Assembly (NCBI RefSeq): GCF_003201875.1
Contig: NZ_QJKD01000012.1
Coordinates: forward strand, 64,001 to 128,000
Direction of reading: 5' to 3'
DNA length: 64,000 bases
From: Hungatella effluvii
Lineage (GTDB): Bacteria > Bacillota > Clostridia > Lachnospirales > Lachnospiraceae
A model generated the notes under the pieces. The model searched no databases. It was not told the DNA's origin and worked only from the letters and a program-made list of their open reading frames with translations. Position numbers and translations under genes: made by a program. Below, in pieces: positions 26,016 through 34,799 of the stretch. Positions within the stretch are counted from its first letter, which is position 1, and the number at the start of each line of letters is the position of its first letter.

Positions 26016-26750
26016 ATGAAAACTATCTATGATAACTGGCCATTCTGGCAGAGGCTTTTAAACATGCTGGAGAATGAATTCGGCAACCGCTGTGAACTGA
26101 TTCTGCACGATCTGACCAGGGATTACGCCCATACGGTCGTCGATATCCGTAACGGCCACATTACCGGGCGCAAAATCGGTGACTGCGGAAGCAACCTTGG
26201 GCTGGAGGTACTGCGCGGAGAAGTTAAGGACGGAGACCGGTACAACTACGTTGTCCACACACCGGATGGGAAGATTCTGCGCTCTTCCACGATGTTTCTC
26301 TATGACGATGATGGTAATGTAATCGGCTCACTCTGCATTAATCTGGATATCACGCAGACCGTCGCCCTGGAAGGGATACTGCACCAGTATAATCGTTACA
26401 TTCCCGGCATGGAGACAGAAAAAACGGAGGAGGAATGCAAGGAGACGTTTGCAGGCAACATCAGTGATGTACTCGATTTTCTTATTGAGCAGGCCGGAGA
26501 ACTGATCGGGAAACCGGCAGATGAGATGAACCGTCTGGAAAAAATCCGTTTTACAGGATATCTTGACGCAAAGGGCGCTTTTCTGATTACCAAAGCCAGT
26601 GACCGGGTCTGTGATTACTTAAAGATTTCCCGCTATACACTGTATAACTACCTGGATCTGGCCAGAACCGAGAATGGTGAGTGCAATTTAAGCACCAAAA
26701 GTTTAACAAAATCAACGAGAATTCTCCCAGCCTCTACAAGTGGGAGATGA
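26016..26750 (+). CDS. YheO-like PAS/HTH transcriptional regulator
   Basis: Regulator of 244 residues with an N-terminal YheO-type PAS domain (about 15-125; CELILHDLTRDYAHTVVDI and GSLCINLDIT) and a C-terminal helix-turn-helix (about 175-225; GYLDAKGAFLITKASDRVCDYLKISRYTLYNYL). GGAGGGG precedes the ATG at 26016. It is transcribed toward the ammonia-lyase/amidohydrolase pair 94 bases downstream and is the probable regulator of that pair. The last 20 codons include a TCTCCCA/TGGGAGA hairpin (26724-26748). A 12-bp sequence AAGCACCAAAAG is repeated at 26690 and 26815. Confidence 0.88.
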   Translation: MKTIYDNWPFWQRLLNMLENEFGNRCELILHDLTRDYAHTVVDIRNGHITGRKIGDCGSNLGLEVLRGEVKDGDRYNYVVHTPDGKILRSSTMFLYDDDGNVIGSLCINLDITQTVALEGILHQYNRYIPGMETEKTEEECKETFAGNISDVLDFLIEQAGELIGKPADEMNRLEKIRFTGYLDAKGAFLITKASDRVCDYLKISRYTLYNYLDLARTENGECNLSTKSLTKSTRILPASTSGR

Positions 26751-26844
26751 ATCGCAAAAACAAACTTGTGTCATTCTGGTTTTTGTATTCTGGACTCAGA
26801 ATGTGGATTGAAATAAGCACCAAAAGAGAAGGGACAGGGGAAAA

Positions 26845-27999
26845 ATGAATATTTATGACGAACTGAATGTGGACAGAATCATCAATGCCAGCGATACCTA
26901 CACACGAATCGGCGGTTCCCGCATGAGCCGCCGCACACTGGAGACCATGCAGGAAGCCGCAGAAAGCTTTGTGGACATCGGAGAATTATCTGATGCCATC
27001 TGCAAACGAATTGCAGAGCGCACAGGCAATGAGACGGCGTTTATCTCATCGGGGGCGGGAGCCTGCGTCGTTCTCACTGCCAGCGCCTGTATGACCAGGG
27101 GAAACGAAGAGCTGATGTACCAGCTGCCGGATGCCTCTGCCTGCCCGAAGAATGAAATCATCGTATTTGCGTCTCAGAAGAACTGTCCGATTCTTCCCTA
27201 CTGGCATTTAACTGAGCTTTCCGGCGCATCGCTTATTCCTGTAGCGGACAGTATGAAATCGCTTCAGGAGGCCATCAGCCCGAAGACGGCCGCCGTCTTT
27301 TTCTTCACCGGAACCGTTTATGAATGGACCACTCCCGACTTAAGGGATGTGATTGAAACAGCACACGCGGCCGGTGTGCCCGTGATCGTGGATGCGGCGG
27401 CTCAGCTTCCTCCGAAGTCTCTGATGTCCTGGTATACCGTGGACCTAAAGGCGGATGCCGTCATTTTCAGCGGCGGAAAATTCATAAACGGTCCTCAGAC
27501 GACAGGGATCGTGCTGGGGCGCCATGAGATTCTCGACCACTGCCGGGCCATGGCCAGCCCTAATGTAAGAATCGGCCGGCCCTATAAGGTAGGCAAAGAG
27601 GAGTATGCGGCATTTTACAGGGCCTGCATGGATTTCCTGGACCTGGATGAGGAAACGAAGTACCAGGAACTAAAGGCAGTTCTGGAACACATAAAGGCCT
27701 CCCTTTCCGGCGTTTCAGGGTATCACAGCTACATAGAGGAAACCGGACGTCTCGGCCAGCAGATTCCCATGCTCTACCTTCAGTTCACCGATGGAACTAC
27801 GGGAAAAGAGTGCTATGACTTCCTGTATTCTGCACCAGAACGGATAGATATCGGAACCTTTAACCCCAAAGATCCCACGGGTGATCCGTGCCGCATCTTC
27901 ATCAACGCCATCAATCTGCGTGAACCGGATCTCCCAATTCTGATTCAGAAACTGAACCGCTTCCTCACCTTGCCGGAAAGGGGGCGTTCCCATGAATAA
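26845..27999 (+). CDS. SelA/DgaE-like PLP-dependent enzyme
   Basis: PLP enzyme of fold type I, 384 residues, related to selenocysteine synthase SelA and D-glucosaminate-6-phosphate ammonia-lyase (DgaE). The opening INASDTYTRIGGSRMS, the glycine-rich SSGAGACVVL and the PLP lysine in FSGGKFINGPQTTG are family features. No tRNA-binding N-terminal domain is present, so it is not SelA itself. Overlap of 8 bases with the amidohydrolase gene downstream indicates coupled translation. A role in eliminating ammonia from an amino-sugar acid or amino acid is inferred from family and context; the substrate is open. Confidence 0.85.
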   Translation: MNIYDELNVDRIINASDTYTRIGGSRMSRRTLETMQEAAESFVDIGELSDAICKRIAERTGNETAFISSGAGACVVLTASACMTRGNEELMYQLPDASACPKNEIIVFASQKNCPILPYWHLTELSGASLIPVADSMKSLQEAISPKTAAVFFFTGTVYEWTTPDLRDVIETAHAAGVPVIVDAAAQLPPKSLMSWYTVDLKADAVIFSGGKFINGPQTTGIVLGRHEILDHCRAMASPNVRIGRPYKVGKEEYAAFYRACMDFLDLDEETKYQELKAVLEHIKASLSGVSGYHSYIEETGRLGQQIPMLYLQFTDGTTGKECYDFLYSAPERIDIGTFNPKDPTGDPCRIFINAINLREPDLPILIQKLNRFLTLPERGRSHE

Positions 28000-29086
28000 A
28001 AAAACGCTGGTCCGGTACTACGATGCCGAAAAAAACCGTTTCTTTAACGGCGAGCTCTGTGGCCGGGATGGAGACTGGCATGTCGAATACAGAAACGACG
28101 GCCCGCCCGAAACAGATCTTTTCTTAAGCCCCGGATGGATCGATATGCACGCTCACATCTTTGACGGCTTCGGCATTTTCGGTACGGAAGCCGATGTGGT
28201 TGGCTGGAAGACAGGAACCTGTCTTCTGGTCGATGCCGGAACCGTGGGGGAGTACACACTTCACGGCTTTACAAAGTATGTGGCGCCGACTATTGAAACG
28301 AATATCAGGCTGTTCCTCTGCATCAGCCCGATCGGCGTGATCTTCCATCACGATTACAATGCCATGCAGTATTTGAATGCTGACCGCTGTGCCGCATGTG
28401 TGGCCGAACATCCCGGACTGATTTCCGGTGTGAAGGTGCGTATGGGCAGTGAGACCATCCGTCACGAGGGTCTCGAACCGCTGCGCTTAGCCAGCCTTGC
28501 CGCCCGGAAGGGAGGTGTTCCGATGATGGTTCACATCGGAGGAAATCCCCCGTATTTAAAGGATATGGAACCGTATTTTGAAAAGGGAGACATCATAACC
28601 CATGTATTCAATGGCCGTGGCGGCGACGTGTGGAACCCTGACGGTACACCGTCAGAAGCACTTCAGAGGCTGATCGACCGTGGCGTCTGGCTTGATGTGG
28701 GACACGGAAGCAGCAGCTTCGATTTCGATGTATTTGAAAGAGCCGCCCGCCACCCGCTGCCCCGCTTCCTGATGGGAACCGATTTACACCAGAGCTCTGT
28801 GAAAAAACTGGTACGAAACATGGCTGTTCTGCTCTCCAAACTATACGGCTGCGGTGTTTCTCTGGAAGACATTCTTTACGGTGTCACCACAGGTCCCGCG
28901 ACGGCGCTGGGACTCACCGACTGGTGCCGCTTAAGTACAGTTCAGAATGCCACACTGTTCCGCATCGTGAATCATACGGAGACGTATGAGGACTGTCAGG
29001 GAAATTCGCGGACCTTTCACAAAGCGTTTTCGACAGAGGCTGTTATACTGAATGGGGAGTATCGAAAGACTGCTGCTGGATTATAA
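27992..29086 (+). CDS. Metal-dependent amidohydrolase/deacetylase
   Basis: Amidohydrolase-superfamily protein of 364 residues resembling the amidohydrolase/deacetylase group often paired with DgaE-like enzymes. The metal motif GWIDMHAHIF is followed by a carboxylated-lysine candidate in SGVKVRMG, MVHIGG, ITHVFNG and the final aspartate in LMGTDLH. It overlaps the PLP gene by 8 bases and shares its GGGGGCG site region. The pair suggests removal of an N-acyl group followed by deamination of an amino acid sugar, or the reverse. A terminator follows 16 bases past the stop. Confidence 0.85.
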   Translation: MNKKTLVRYYDAEKNRFFNGELCGRDGDWHVEYRNDGPPETDLFLSPGWIDMHAHIFDGFGIFGTEADVVGWKTGTCLLVDAGTVGEYTLHGFTKYVAPTIETNIRLFLCISPIGVIFHHDYNAMQYLNADRCAACVAEHPGLISGVKVRMGSETIRHEGLEPLRLASLAARKGGVPMMVHIGGNPPYLKDMEPYFEKGDIITHVFNGRGGDVWNPDGTPSEALQRLIDRGVWLDVGHGSSSFDFDVFERAARHPLPRFLMGTDLHQSSVKKLVRNMAVLLSKLYGCGVSLEDILYGVTTGPATALGLTDWCRLSTVQNATLFRIVNHTETYEDCQGNSRTFHKAFSTEAVILNGEYRKTAAGL

Positions 29087-29101
29087 CTAAAAGGAAACAA
29101 A

Positions 29102-29146
29102 AAAGCTGATCTCCATGGACCGTTTGGATCCACGGAAATCAGCTTT
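29102..29146. terminator. Bidirectional terminator between amidohydrolase and iclR genes
   Basis: Arms 29102-29119 and 29129-29146 pair over 18 positions with two mismatches. ACTTTTTTATC follows on the plus strand and an A-run precedes it, so it serves both convergent transcripts. Confidence 0.8.
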
Positions 29147-29216
29147 ACTTTTTTATCAGGAAATGTCTCTCATTGCTGCGGCTTTCCTTCCCCACTGCTC
29201 TTACCGCCTTCCACAG

Positions 29217-29996
29217 CTACATAATCCCATTGAAATCTGCGTTTTTCAGCAATTTTTCCAGACGAAGCTGCGCTTCTCTTAAAAGCCGGATCGTGAGCGC
29301 TTCCTTTTCCGGATCATACCGGAATACCGGCATGGCGATGCTCATAGCCGCAATGACTCCGCCATCCCGCCGGATGGGTACAGCCACACAGCGAATGTAC
29401 TGGGTTGATTCCTCACATTCAAAGGCAAGCCCGTTTCTCTGTATCTCATCCAGCTGGTATGAAAGCCTGTCTATGTCGGTTATCGTATTCGGCGTCAGCG
29501 CTTTTAAGCCGTCCGGATACAATCGCCTCAGTTCGTCCTTTGATTTTCCTGACAGCAGCGCTTTCCCGATTCCCGTCGCATAAGCGGGCAGCCGCTGTCC
29601 CGGGGATACCACGGAACGGACCGGCTCGGTGGAATCCACCTTATAGAGGTAGAACACGTCTCCCTCTACCAGTTGGGCAAAGTAGCAGGTCTCGCCGCAG
29701 GCTTCCACAATCGTATGCATCTGCGTCTGAATGTCGGTGGTGAGACCACCTCTTCTTAAATATACATTACCAATCTCATAAGCCTTGTACCCGATACAGT
29801 ACCGGCCCGTATCAGGATTCAGGGACAGCATATGAAGCTCACAGAGCGTATGTACAATTGGGAACAGGCTGCTTTTCGGAGCTTTTAATGCGGAAGCAAG
29901 CTCTGTCAGCGTCATTCCCTGGGCGGGCGCCGCCGTCAGCTGCTCCAGCGTATCAATCACGCGTTTCGTCGCGCGGTGAAGTTCCTCGTTTGGCAC
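29217..29996 (-). CDS. IclR-family transcriptional regulator
   Basis: Regulator of 259 residues with an N-terminal winged helix (about 8-70; LTELASALKAPKSSLFPIVHTL) and a C-terminal effector-binding domain (about 80-255; SPGQRLPAYATGIGKALLSG). The start is GTG at 29996 with GAGGTG 8 bases upstream. It is the last gene of the minus-strand run dgoD-ABC transporter, 99 bases after the second permease gene, so it probably senses galactonate or an intermediate. IclR proteins often bind GTTC-N8-GAAC-like palindromes, and exactly such a sequence occurs twice in the dgo divergent promoter region. The assignment is inference. Confidence 0.9.
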   Translation of the reverse strand: MPNEELHRATKRVIDTLEQLTAAPAQGMTLTELASALKAPKSSLFPIVHTLCELHMLSLNPDTGRYCIGYKAYEIGNVYLRRGGLTTDIQTQMHTIVEACGETCYFAQLVEGDVFYLYKVDSTEPVRSVVSPGQRLPAYATGIGKALLSGKSKDELRRLYPDGLKALTPNTITDIDRLSYQLDEIQRNGLAFECEESTQYIRCVAVPIRRDGGVIAAMSIAMPVFRYDPEKEALTIRLLREAQLRLEKLLKNADFNGIM

Positions 29997-30095
29997 GTTC
30001 TAACACCTCTTCTTTTATTTACAGCTGTGTATCTGCCGCACAGCTGAACAGTTATTCTTATTGTACACACTTTTTCCAAATAGTACAAGCATTAA

Positions 30096-30929
30096 TTAAC
30101 CTTTTACAGCCCCCTGCGTCATGCTGCTGATAAAGTAGCGCTGCAGGAAAATAAACATTACCACGACGGGAAGACTGGAGAGCAGGGAAGCGGCCATCAA
30201 GTCGTTCCACATGATCTTATCGTAACTCGCCATCTGTCCGATCGCCACCGGTAACGTCTTCATCTTATCCGATGTAATACACAGCATGGTAAACATATAT
30301 TCATTCCAGCTCTGGATAAATGCGTAAATGGTCGTGGAGATCAGACCAGGCAGCGTCAGCGGAGCAATAATTTTCCAGAATATCTTCAAATGGCTGCAGC
30401 CATCGATTCTGGCCGCCTCGTCCAGTTCCCGTGAAATGCTGTTAAAGAATCCATACATCATCCAGGAACAGAACGGTATGACACTGGCGATGTGAACCAG
30501 AATGATTCCTCTTCTGGAATTGGCCAGTCCATAGATTGTAAGAAGCTTGTAATAGGGTACAAACAGCATAACTGCCGGAAACATCTGTGTCACAAGAATG
30601 AACATCATGATCATCCCTTTTCCTTTAAACTGAAAACGGGAGAATCCATAGCCGGCCAGCGTGGAGAAAAGGACCGCAAGCACGGTTGCCACCGTGGAGA
30701 TAACCACACTGTTTTTTAAATAGGTAAAAAACGGATACTCTGTTATCACGTTTTTGTATGCCTCCAAAGAAAATGTCTTTGGGAACATCGTTACGGTGGA
30801 GCTGGTCATAATCTCGTTGATTGATTTGAATGAGGTGGAGGCCATATAGAGAATCGGCACAAGGACGATTAAGCTTCCCAGAGTCAATCCCATATAGCAA
30901 AGCGCATTTATTCTCTTTTGACTATTCAT
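30096..30929 (-). CDS. CUT1 ABC transporter permease (MalG type)
   Basis: Inner-membrane permease of 277 residues with six predicted helices and the cytoplasmic EAA loop (DEAARIDGCSHLKIFWKIIAPL) that docks to the ATPase. It ends in QGAVKG, a common terminus of MalG-type permeases. Start overlaps the preceding permease gene by 8 bases. No ATPase gene is in this operon; CUT1 systems in Firmicutes frequently share one ATPase (MsmX) encoded elsewhere. Context with dgoD indicates uptake of galactonate or a galactonate-releasing glycoside. Confidence 0.93.
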   Translation of the reverse strand: MNSQKRINALCYMGLTLGSLIVLVPILYMASTSFKSINEIMTSSTVTMFPKTFSLEAYKNVITEYPFFTYLKNSVVISTVATVLAVLFSTLAGYGFSRFQFKGKGMIMMFILVTQMFPAVMLFVPYYKLLTIYGLANSRRGIILVHIASVIPFCSWMMYGFFNSISRELDEAARIDGCSHLKIFWKIIAPLTLPGLISTTIYAFIQSWNEYMFTMLCITSDKMKTLPVAIGQMASYDKIMWNDLMAASLLSSLPVVVMFIFLQRYFISSMTQGAVKG

Positions 30930-31812
30930 CCTTTAACAACCTCCTCTGCATAATACTGATAACAATACAGATCAGGAACACCACAACCGCCAGGGCGGAC
31001 GACGGACCGAAATCGAAAAATTCGAATGCCCGCTTATAGATATTGACGCCGATGGTATTGGTGGCGCCGTTGGGACCGCCCTGGGTCAGCAGCCAGATCA
31101 TCGTCACATGCTTGAACCACCATACGACATCGAGAATCAGGGTAACGGAAAGTGTCGATTTCATGCTGGGAACCGTCACATACCAGAAGGTCTTCCAGTT
31201 GGTGGCCCCATCGATTCTGGCCGCCTCAATGATGTCACCCGGCACAGTCTGAAGTCCGGCCAGAAGCTGGATCATCACGAGAGGGTATCCTTTCCAGATA
31301 CAGATAAAGATTAGTACTGCAAGTGCCAGCTTCGGAGATCCCAGCCAGGACATCGGTTCCTGCAAAATCCCCATGGATACCAGCGTACTGTTTAAAAATC
31401 CCATGGTAGGATTGAAAATCCACCGCCACAGGTTAGCGATTACAACTTCCGGAAAGAGCCATGGAAGCAGTAAAATAGCCCGGAATACGGTGCGCCCCTT
31501 TATATCCCGGTTCAGCATAACCGCAAATAAAAATCCAAAAATAAAGTGTCCCAGCACGACGCCAACCGTAAAGATCAGTGTGATCTTCATGCTGGAATAG
31601 AAATCGGCCTCCGTCAAAACCTTTGCATAGTTTTTCAGGCCGATAAAATTCCATTTGTTGACCAGATTCGTCTTAAAAAAGCTGATATAGATTCCATAAC
31701 AGAACGGATAAAGAAGCAGCAAAGCCAGCGTAATCACCGCAGGCGTGACAAAGCCATAGGCCGCAACGCGCGTTTTTACCCGATTCATCGTTCCATTCAT
31801 TCCGTGCTTCAA
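30922..31812 (-). CDS. CUT1 ABC transporter permease (MalF type)
   Basis: Permease of 296 residues with six helices. The EAA loop appears as IEAARIDGATNWKTFWYVTVP. The start is most likely TTG at 31812, because GAGGGGAG sits 7-8 bases upstream; an in-frame ATG lies at 31800. A strong hairpin (31834-31875) separates it from the binding-protein gene and may lower permease expression relative to the binding protein. It overlaps the MalG-type gene by 8 bases, which indicates coupled translation. Confidence 0.92.
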   Translation of the reverse strand: MKHGMNGTMNRVKTRVAAYGFVTPAVITLALLLLYPFCYGIYISFFKTNLVNKWNFIGLKNYAKVLTEADFYSSMKITLIFTVGVVLGHFIFGFLFAVMLNRDIKGRTVFRAILLLPWLFPEVVIANLWRWIFNPTMGFLNSTLVSMGILQEPMSWLGSPKLALAVLIFICIWKGYPLVMIQLLAGLQTVPGDIIEAARIDGATNWKTFWYVTVPSMKSTLSVTLILDVVWWFKHVTMIWLLTQGGPNGATNTIGVNIYKRAFEFFDFGPSSALAVVVFLICIVISIMQRRLLKDE

Positions 31813-31833
31813 ATAATCACTCCCCTCAACATA

Positions 31834-31875
31834 CAGGAAAGACCGGCTGCCGGAGGGCAGAGCCGGTCTTTCCTG
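31834..31875 (-). promoter_or_regulatory. Intergenic hairpin between binding-protein and permease genes
   Basis: A perfect 15-bp stem (31834-31848 with 31861-31875) lies in the 72-base gap after the binding-protein gene. There is no T-run on the minus strand. Such hairpins protect the upstream message and give excess binding protein over permease, as in mal operons. Confidence 0.6.
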
Positions 31876-31884
31876 GCTGGTACT

Positions 31885-33249
31885 TTAACCTTCATTCGCG
31901 GCGTCACAGATCTCCTGCGCTCTCTTCTGCGCTTTGGCTGCTGCCTCCTCTACGGTCGATTCTCCGGTGAATACAGACTGATATGCCTGTCCATGTACAT
32001 CGTTGATCTCGCTGTAGCCTGGAATGTTCGGTGTTTCATAAACGGTCTGGCGTGCCTCTAAGAAACCGGCCAGCTCCGGCATATCGTTGATGCTCGGATC
32101 GTCAAGAGTCTCTGTACGGGTCGGAAGACGGCCTGTCATAACAGAAAATTCAAGCGCTCTCTCCTTCTCAAGCATAAACTTAATAAATTCAGCAGATTCT
32201 TTTTCATGTTTTCCAGGTGTAATGAAATATCCAAACCCGCCCGGTGTGCTGACAGAACGCTCCACTGCCGGTACCGGGAAGGAACCGAGTTTGCCCTTTA
32301 ACTCCGGAACCTGAGAGGTTATCGCACCAATTGCATTGGAGCCGGTAATCAGCATGGCTGCTTTGCCTGATGAAAACAGATTGACTGCGGTCGGATAATC
32401 GGTCTCAATGACTCCCGGAGGGCAGGTATGGTAAGTCACATCCAGATCGGTGTAGGCACGCAGTGCGTCAATATACTTCTGAGAACCGATATCGGTAGTC
32501 CACTTTCCATCGTCTCCCAAAATAAACTCATCCACACCAAAGTTACGGATCACATACTGGAATCTTCCTGCGCCGGAACCATTGTTTGCGCCGACCAGTG
32601 TATTGCCGTAGGCTCCGTCTCCTGTCAGGGCTTTGGATACTTCTACAAATTCATCCCATGATTTCGGTACCGCTACCCCTTTTTCATCGAAGATATCTTT
32701 ACGGTAAACAATACCAGATGCTCCGCTGAACCATGGCGCTCCGTAAGCCACTCCGTCTACACTTGCGCTTGCAAGGCTGACACTTTCAAATCCATCCACG
32801 TAGTCCTGACCAAAAATTGGTGCGATTTCCGCAGCCAGCCCCATGTCCACAATCGTAGCGGTATCCAGCATGTTCGCCAGGAAGAAGTCCGGCATGGAAT
32901 CCGATGTTGCCAGCGTTATGTACTTTTTCATAAGATCATTGGCGCTGACGCCCTCTACTTCCACGGTAATTCCGTTGCCCAGCGCATTGAACTCCTCAAT
33001 ACACTTCTTTTCAAAGTCTCCCTCCGGAGACTCCAGAATCGTGGAAGAAATATAAGTAATCGTCACATTCTCTCCACTGCTTTCCTTTGCAGCTTCTGTC
33101 TCCCCCTCTGTCTTTGCTGCTTCCGTCTGCTGTGTCTCTGCAGCTGCCGCTTTCGTAGTCTCCGGAGCCGCTTCTTTTCCACCGCATCCGGCCAGCATAG
33201 AAGCCGCCATCACTACTGATAATCCAATTGCCAGATTCTTTTTAACCAT
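31885..33249 (-). CDS. Carbohydrate ABC transporter substrate-binding lipoprotein
   Basis: Extracytoplasmic binding protein of CUT1 systems, 454 residues. The signal peptide ends in the lipobox MLAGC with Cys22, followed by an Ala/Thr/Glu-rich linker to about residue 60. The SBP_bac_1 fold follows, with typical segments GVAYGAPWFSGASGIVYRKD and VPKSWDEFVEVSKAL. AGGAGG precedes the ATG at 33249. The gene begins 28 bases after the dgoD stop, so it is in the dgoD operon. Ligand: predicted galactonate or related acid sugar, by context only. Confidence 0.93.
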   Translation of the reverse strand: MVKKNLAIGLSVVMAASMLAGCGGKEAAPETTKAAAAETQQTEAAKTEGETEAAKESSGENVTITYISSTILESPEGDFEKKCIEEFNALGNGITVEVEGVSANDLMKKYITLATSDSMPDFFLANMLDTATIVDMGLAAEIAPIFGQDYVDGFESVSLASASVDGVAYGAPWFSGASGIVYRKDIFDEKGVAVPKSWDEFVEVSKALTGDGAYGNTLVGANNGSGAGRFQYVIRNFGVDEFILGDDGKWTTDIGSQKYIDALRAYTDLDVTYHTCPPGVIETDYPTAVNLFSSGKAAMLITGSNAIGAITSQVPELKGKLGSFPVPAVERSVSTPGGFGYFITPGKHEKESAEFIKFMLEKERALEFSVMTGRLPTRTETLDDPSINDMPELAGFLEARQTVYETPNIPGYSEINDVHGQAYQSVFTGESTVEEAAAKAQKRAQEICDAANEG

Positions 33250-33277
33250 TTCTTCTCCTCCTTGTATCTCTTTATCA

Positions 33278-34429
33278 TTACCATTCAATTGGTGTTCCGT
33301 CGTAGGTCCGCCACATTGGATTCTTCCAGTTATGGCGGTTCTTGTTCTGTTCCTGAACCATCTCCTCGTCTACTTCTACGCCGAGTCCCGGTCCTTCGGG
33401 AATCTCAACAAAACCATCTTTAAAATGAAATACTTCCTTATTCTTTAAGAAATTGATCCTCGGGTTCGTATCGCCTGCATCGTGAATATCAATGCTCTGT
33501 TCCTGAAGTACCAGATTCGGTGTCGCCGCTCCCATCTGAATACAGGAAGAAAATGCAATCGCGTCCAGAGGACAGTGCGGCGCAACTGCCACATCGTAAG
33601 CTTCCGCCATGGCTGCGATTCTTCTCGCTTCGCTGATACCACCCGCATGGCTCAAATCGGGCTGGATAATATCCACATATCCCTGTTCAAACAGAGATTT
33701 ATAATCCCACCTGCTGTACATTCGTTCTCCTATGGCAATGGGCGCAGATGTATACTTCGCTACCTCACGCAGCGCTTCCTTATTCTCCGGAAGCACCGGT
33801 TCCTCCATAAAAAGCGGATGAAACTGGTCTAATTCCCGGACCAGAACCTTTGCCATAGGCTTGTGAATTCTTCCGTGAAAATCAATGGCCATATCGATGT
33901 TGTTACCGATGGCATCACGGATTGCTCCTACTTTTTCCACCAGCTTACTCACGCTTTGCAGAGTATCTACATAGTGGGTGGGGTCTGTCGGCGAAGTCTT
34001 AATGACTGTATAGCCTTCTCTGACCGCCTGTCTCGCATCCTCTGCCACTTCTTCCGGCGTATCACCGTGTATGCTTCGGTATACCTTAATCTTATCCTTG
34101 ACCTTTCCCCCCAGCATCTCATAGACAGGAGCATGATAATAACGCCCCTTGATATCCCACAACGCCTGGTCGATACCGGCGATCGTGCTCATCAACACCG
34201 GACCTCCCCGATAAAAGGCGCGGCGGTACATGGTCTGCCAGTGCTCCTCAATCCGCAGCGGATCTTTTCCTATAAAATAGTCGCGCCACTCATTCACGGA
34301 AGCTTCCAACGTTGCAGCTCTTCCTTCTACCAGAGGTTCTCCCCAGCCACAAATTCCTGCATCCGTCTCAATCTTTAACAGCAGAAAACGGTGTGGCATA
34401 AAATAGAGCTTCATGTCTGTAATTTTCAT
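33278..34429 (-). CDS. dgoD: D-galactonate dehydratase
   Basis: Enolase-superfamily enzyme of 383 residues that dehydrates D-galactonate to 2-keto-3-deoxy-D-galactonate. Catalytic and metal residues fall at the positions known for E. coli DgoD (382 residues): Asp183 and His185 in IDFHGR, Glu209 in MEEP, Glu235 in IGERM and His285 in APHCP. This match makes the assignment firmer than for most mandelate-racemase-like proteins. AGGAGAG precedes the ATG. It is the first gene of the operon dgoD-SBP-permease-permease-iclR and is divergent from dgoA. Confidence 0.94.
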   Translation of the reverse strand: MKITDMKLYFMPHRFLLLKIETDAGICGWGEPLVEGRAATLEASVNEWRDYFIGKDPLRIEEHWQTMYRRAFYRGGPVLMSTIAGIDQALWDIKGRYYHAPVYEMLGGKVKDKIKVYRSIHGDTPEEVAEDARQAVREGYTVIKTSPTDPTHYVDTLQSVSKLVEKVGAIRDAIGNNIDMAIDFHGRIHKPMAKVLVRELDQFHPLFMEEPVLPENKEALREVAKYTSAPIAIGERMYSRWDYKSLFEQGYVDIIQPDLSHAGGISEARRIAAMAEAYDVAVAPHCPLDAIAFSSCIQMGAATPNLVLQEQSIDIHDAGDTNPRINFLKNKEVFHFKDGFVEIPEGPGLGVEVDEEMVQEQNKNRHNWKNPMWRTYDGTPIEW

Positions 34430-34480
34430 TTCTCTCCTTACATCCCTTTCTATTTCGTTATTCGTACTTCTTGCTTATTT

Positions 34481-34552
34481 GTTCGTATATAGGAACTCAG
34501 TTCCTTATATTAACCATATTTTTACTATACCCCATGTTTTCCCGTCTGTCAA
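34481..34552 (-). promoter_or_regulatory. dgoD promoter with downstream operator
   Basis: On the minus strand TTGACA (34547-34552) and TATAGT (34524-34529) are 17 bases apart. The operator GTTCGTATATAGGAAC occupies 34481-34496, about 20-35 bases past the expected start, and is joined by a second GGAACTCAGTTCC-type half palindrome at 34491-34504. An identical 16-mer lies in the dgoA leader. Confidence 0.75.
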
Positions 34553-34665
34553 TACAGAAAATCGTTTTTTTCTGTATTTGTTGTTTATTATGTATTCTTT
34601 TCTTCTTTTACATTTCATTTTTTCTAGCATATTATTATTATATTTATTCTTTTAACAAAAAACAA

Positions 34666-34734
34666 TTGACAAACGCTTTTCCTCACGCCTATAATATAAT
34701 TAGTTTTTACAGAACGTAGTTCGTATATAGGAAC
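34666..34734 (+). promoter_or_regulatory. dgoA promoter with downstream operator
   Basis: TTGACA (34666-34671) and TATAAT (34690-34695) are perfect hexamers 18 bases apart. The operator GTTCGTATATAGGAAC at 34719-34734 lies about 16 bases past the expected start, a road-block or start-region repression site. Bases 34553-34665 between the divergent promoters are A/T-rich. Confidence 0.78.
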
Positions 34735-34799
34735 AATTAGTTTTTCAGATTATCAACTTTATTTTACTTTTCATGTTCTTTAAACAGGAGGTCATCATC

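Noticed and set aside
26845..27999. Selenocysteine synthase (selA)
   Set aside because: It lacks the tRNA-binding N-terminal domain, is shorter than SelA, and no selB or selD is nearby.
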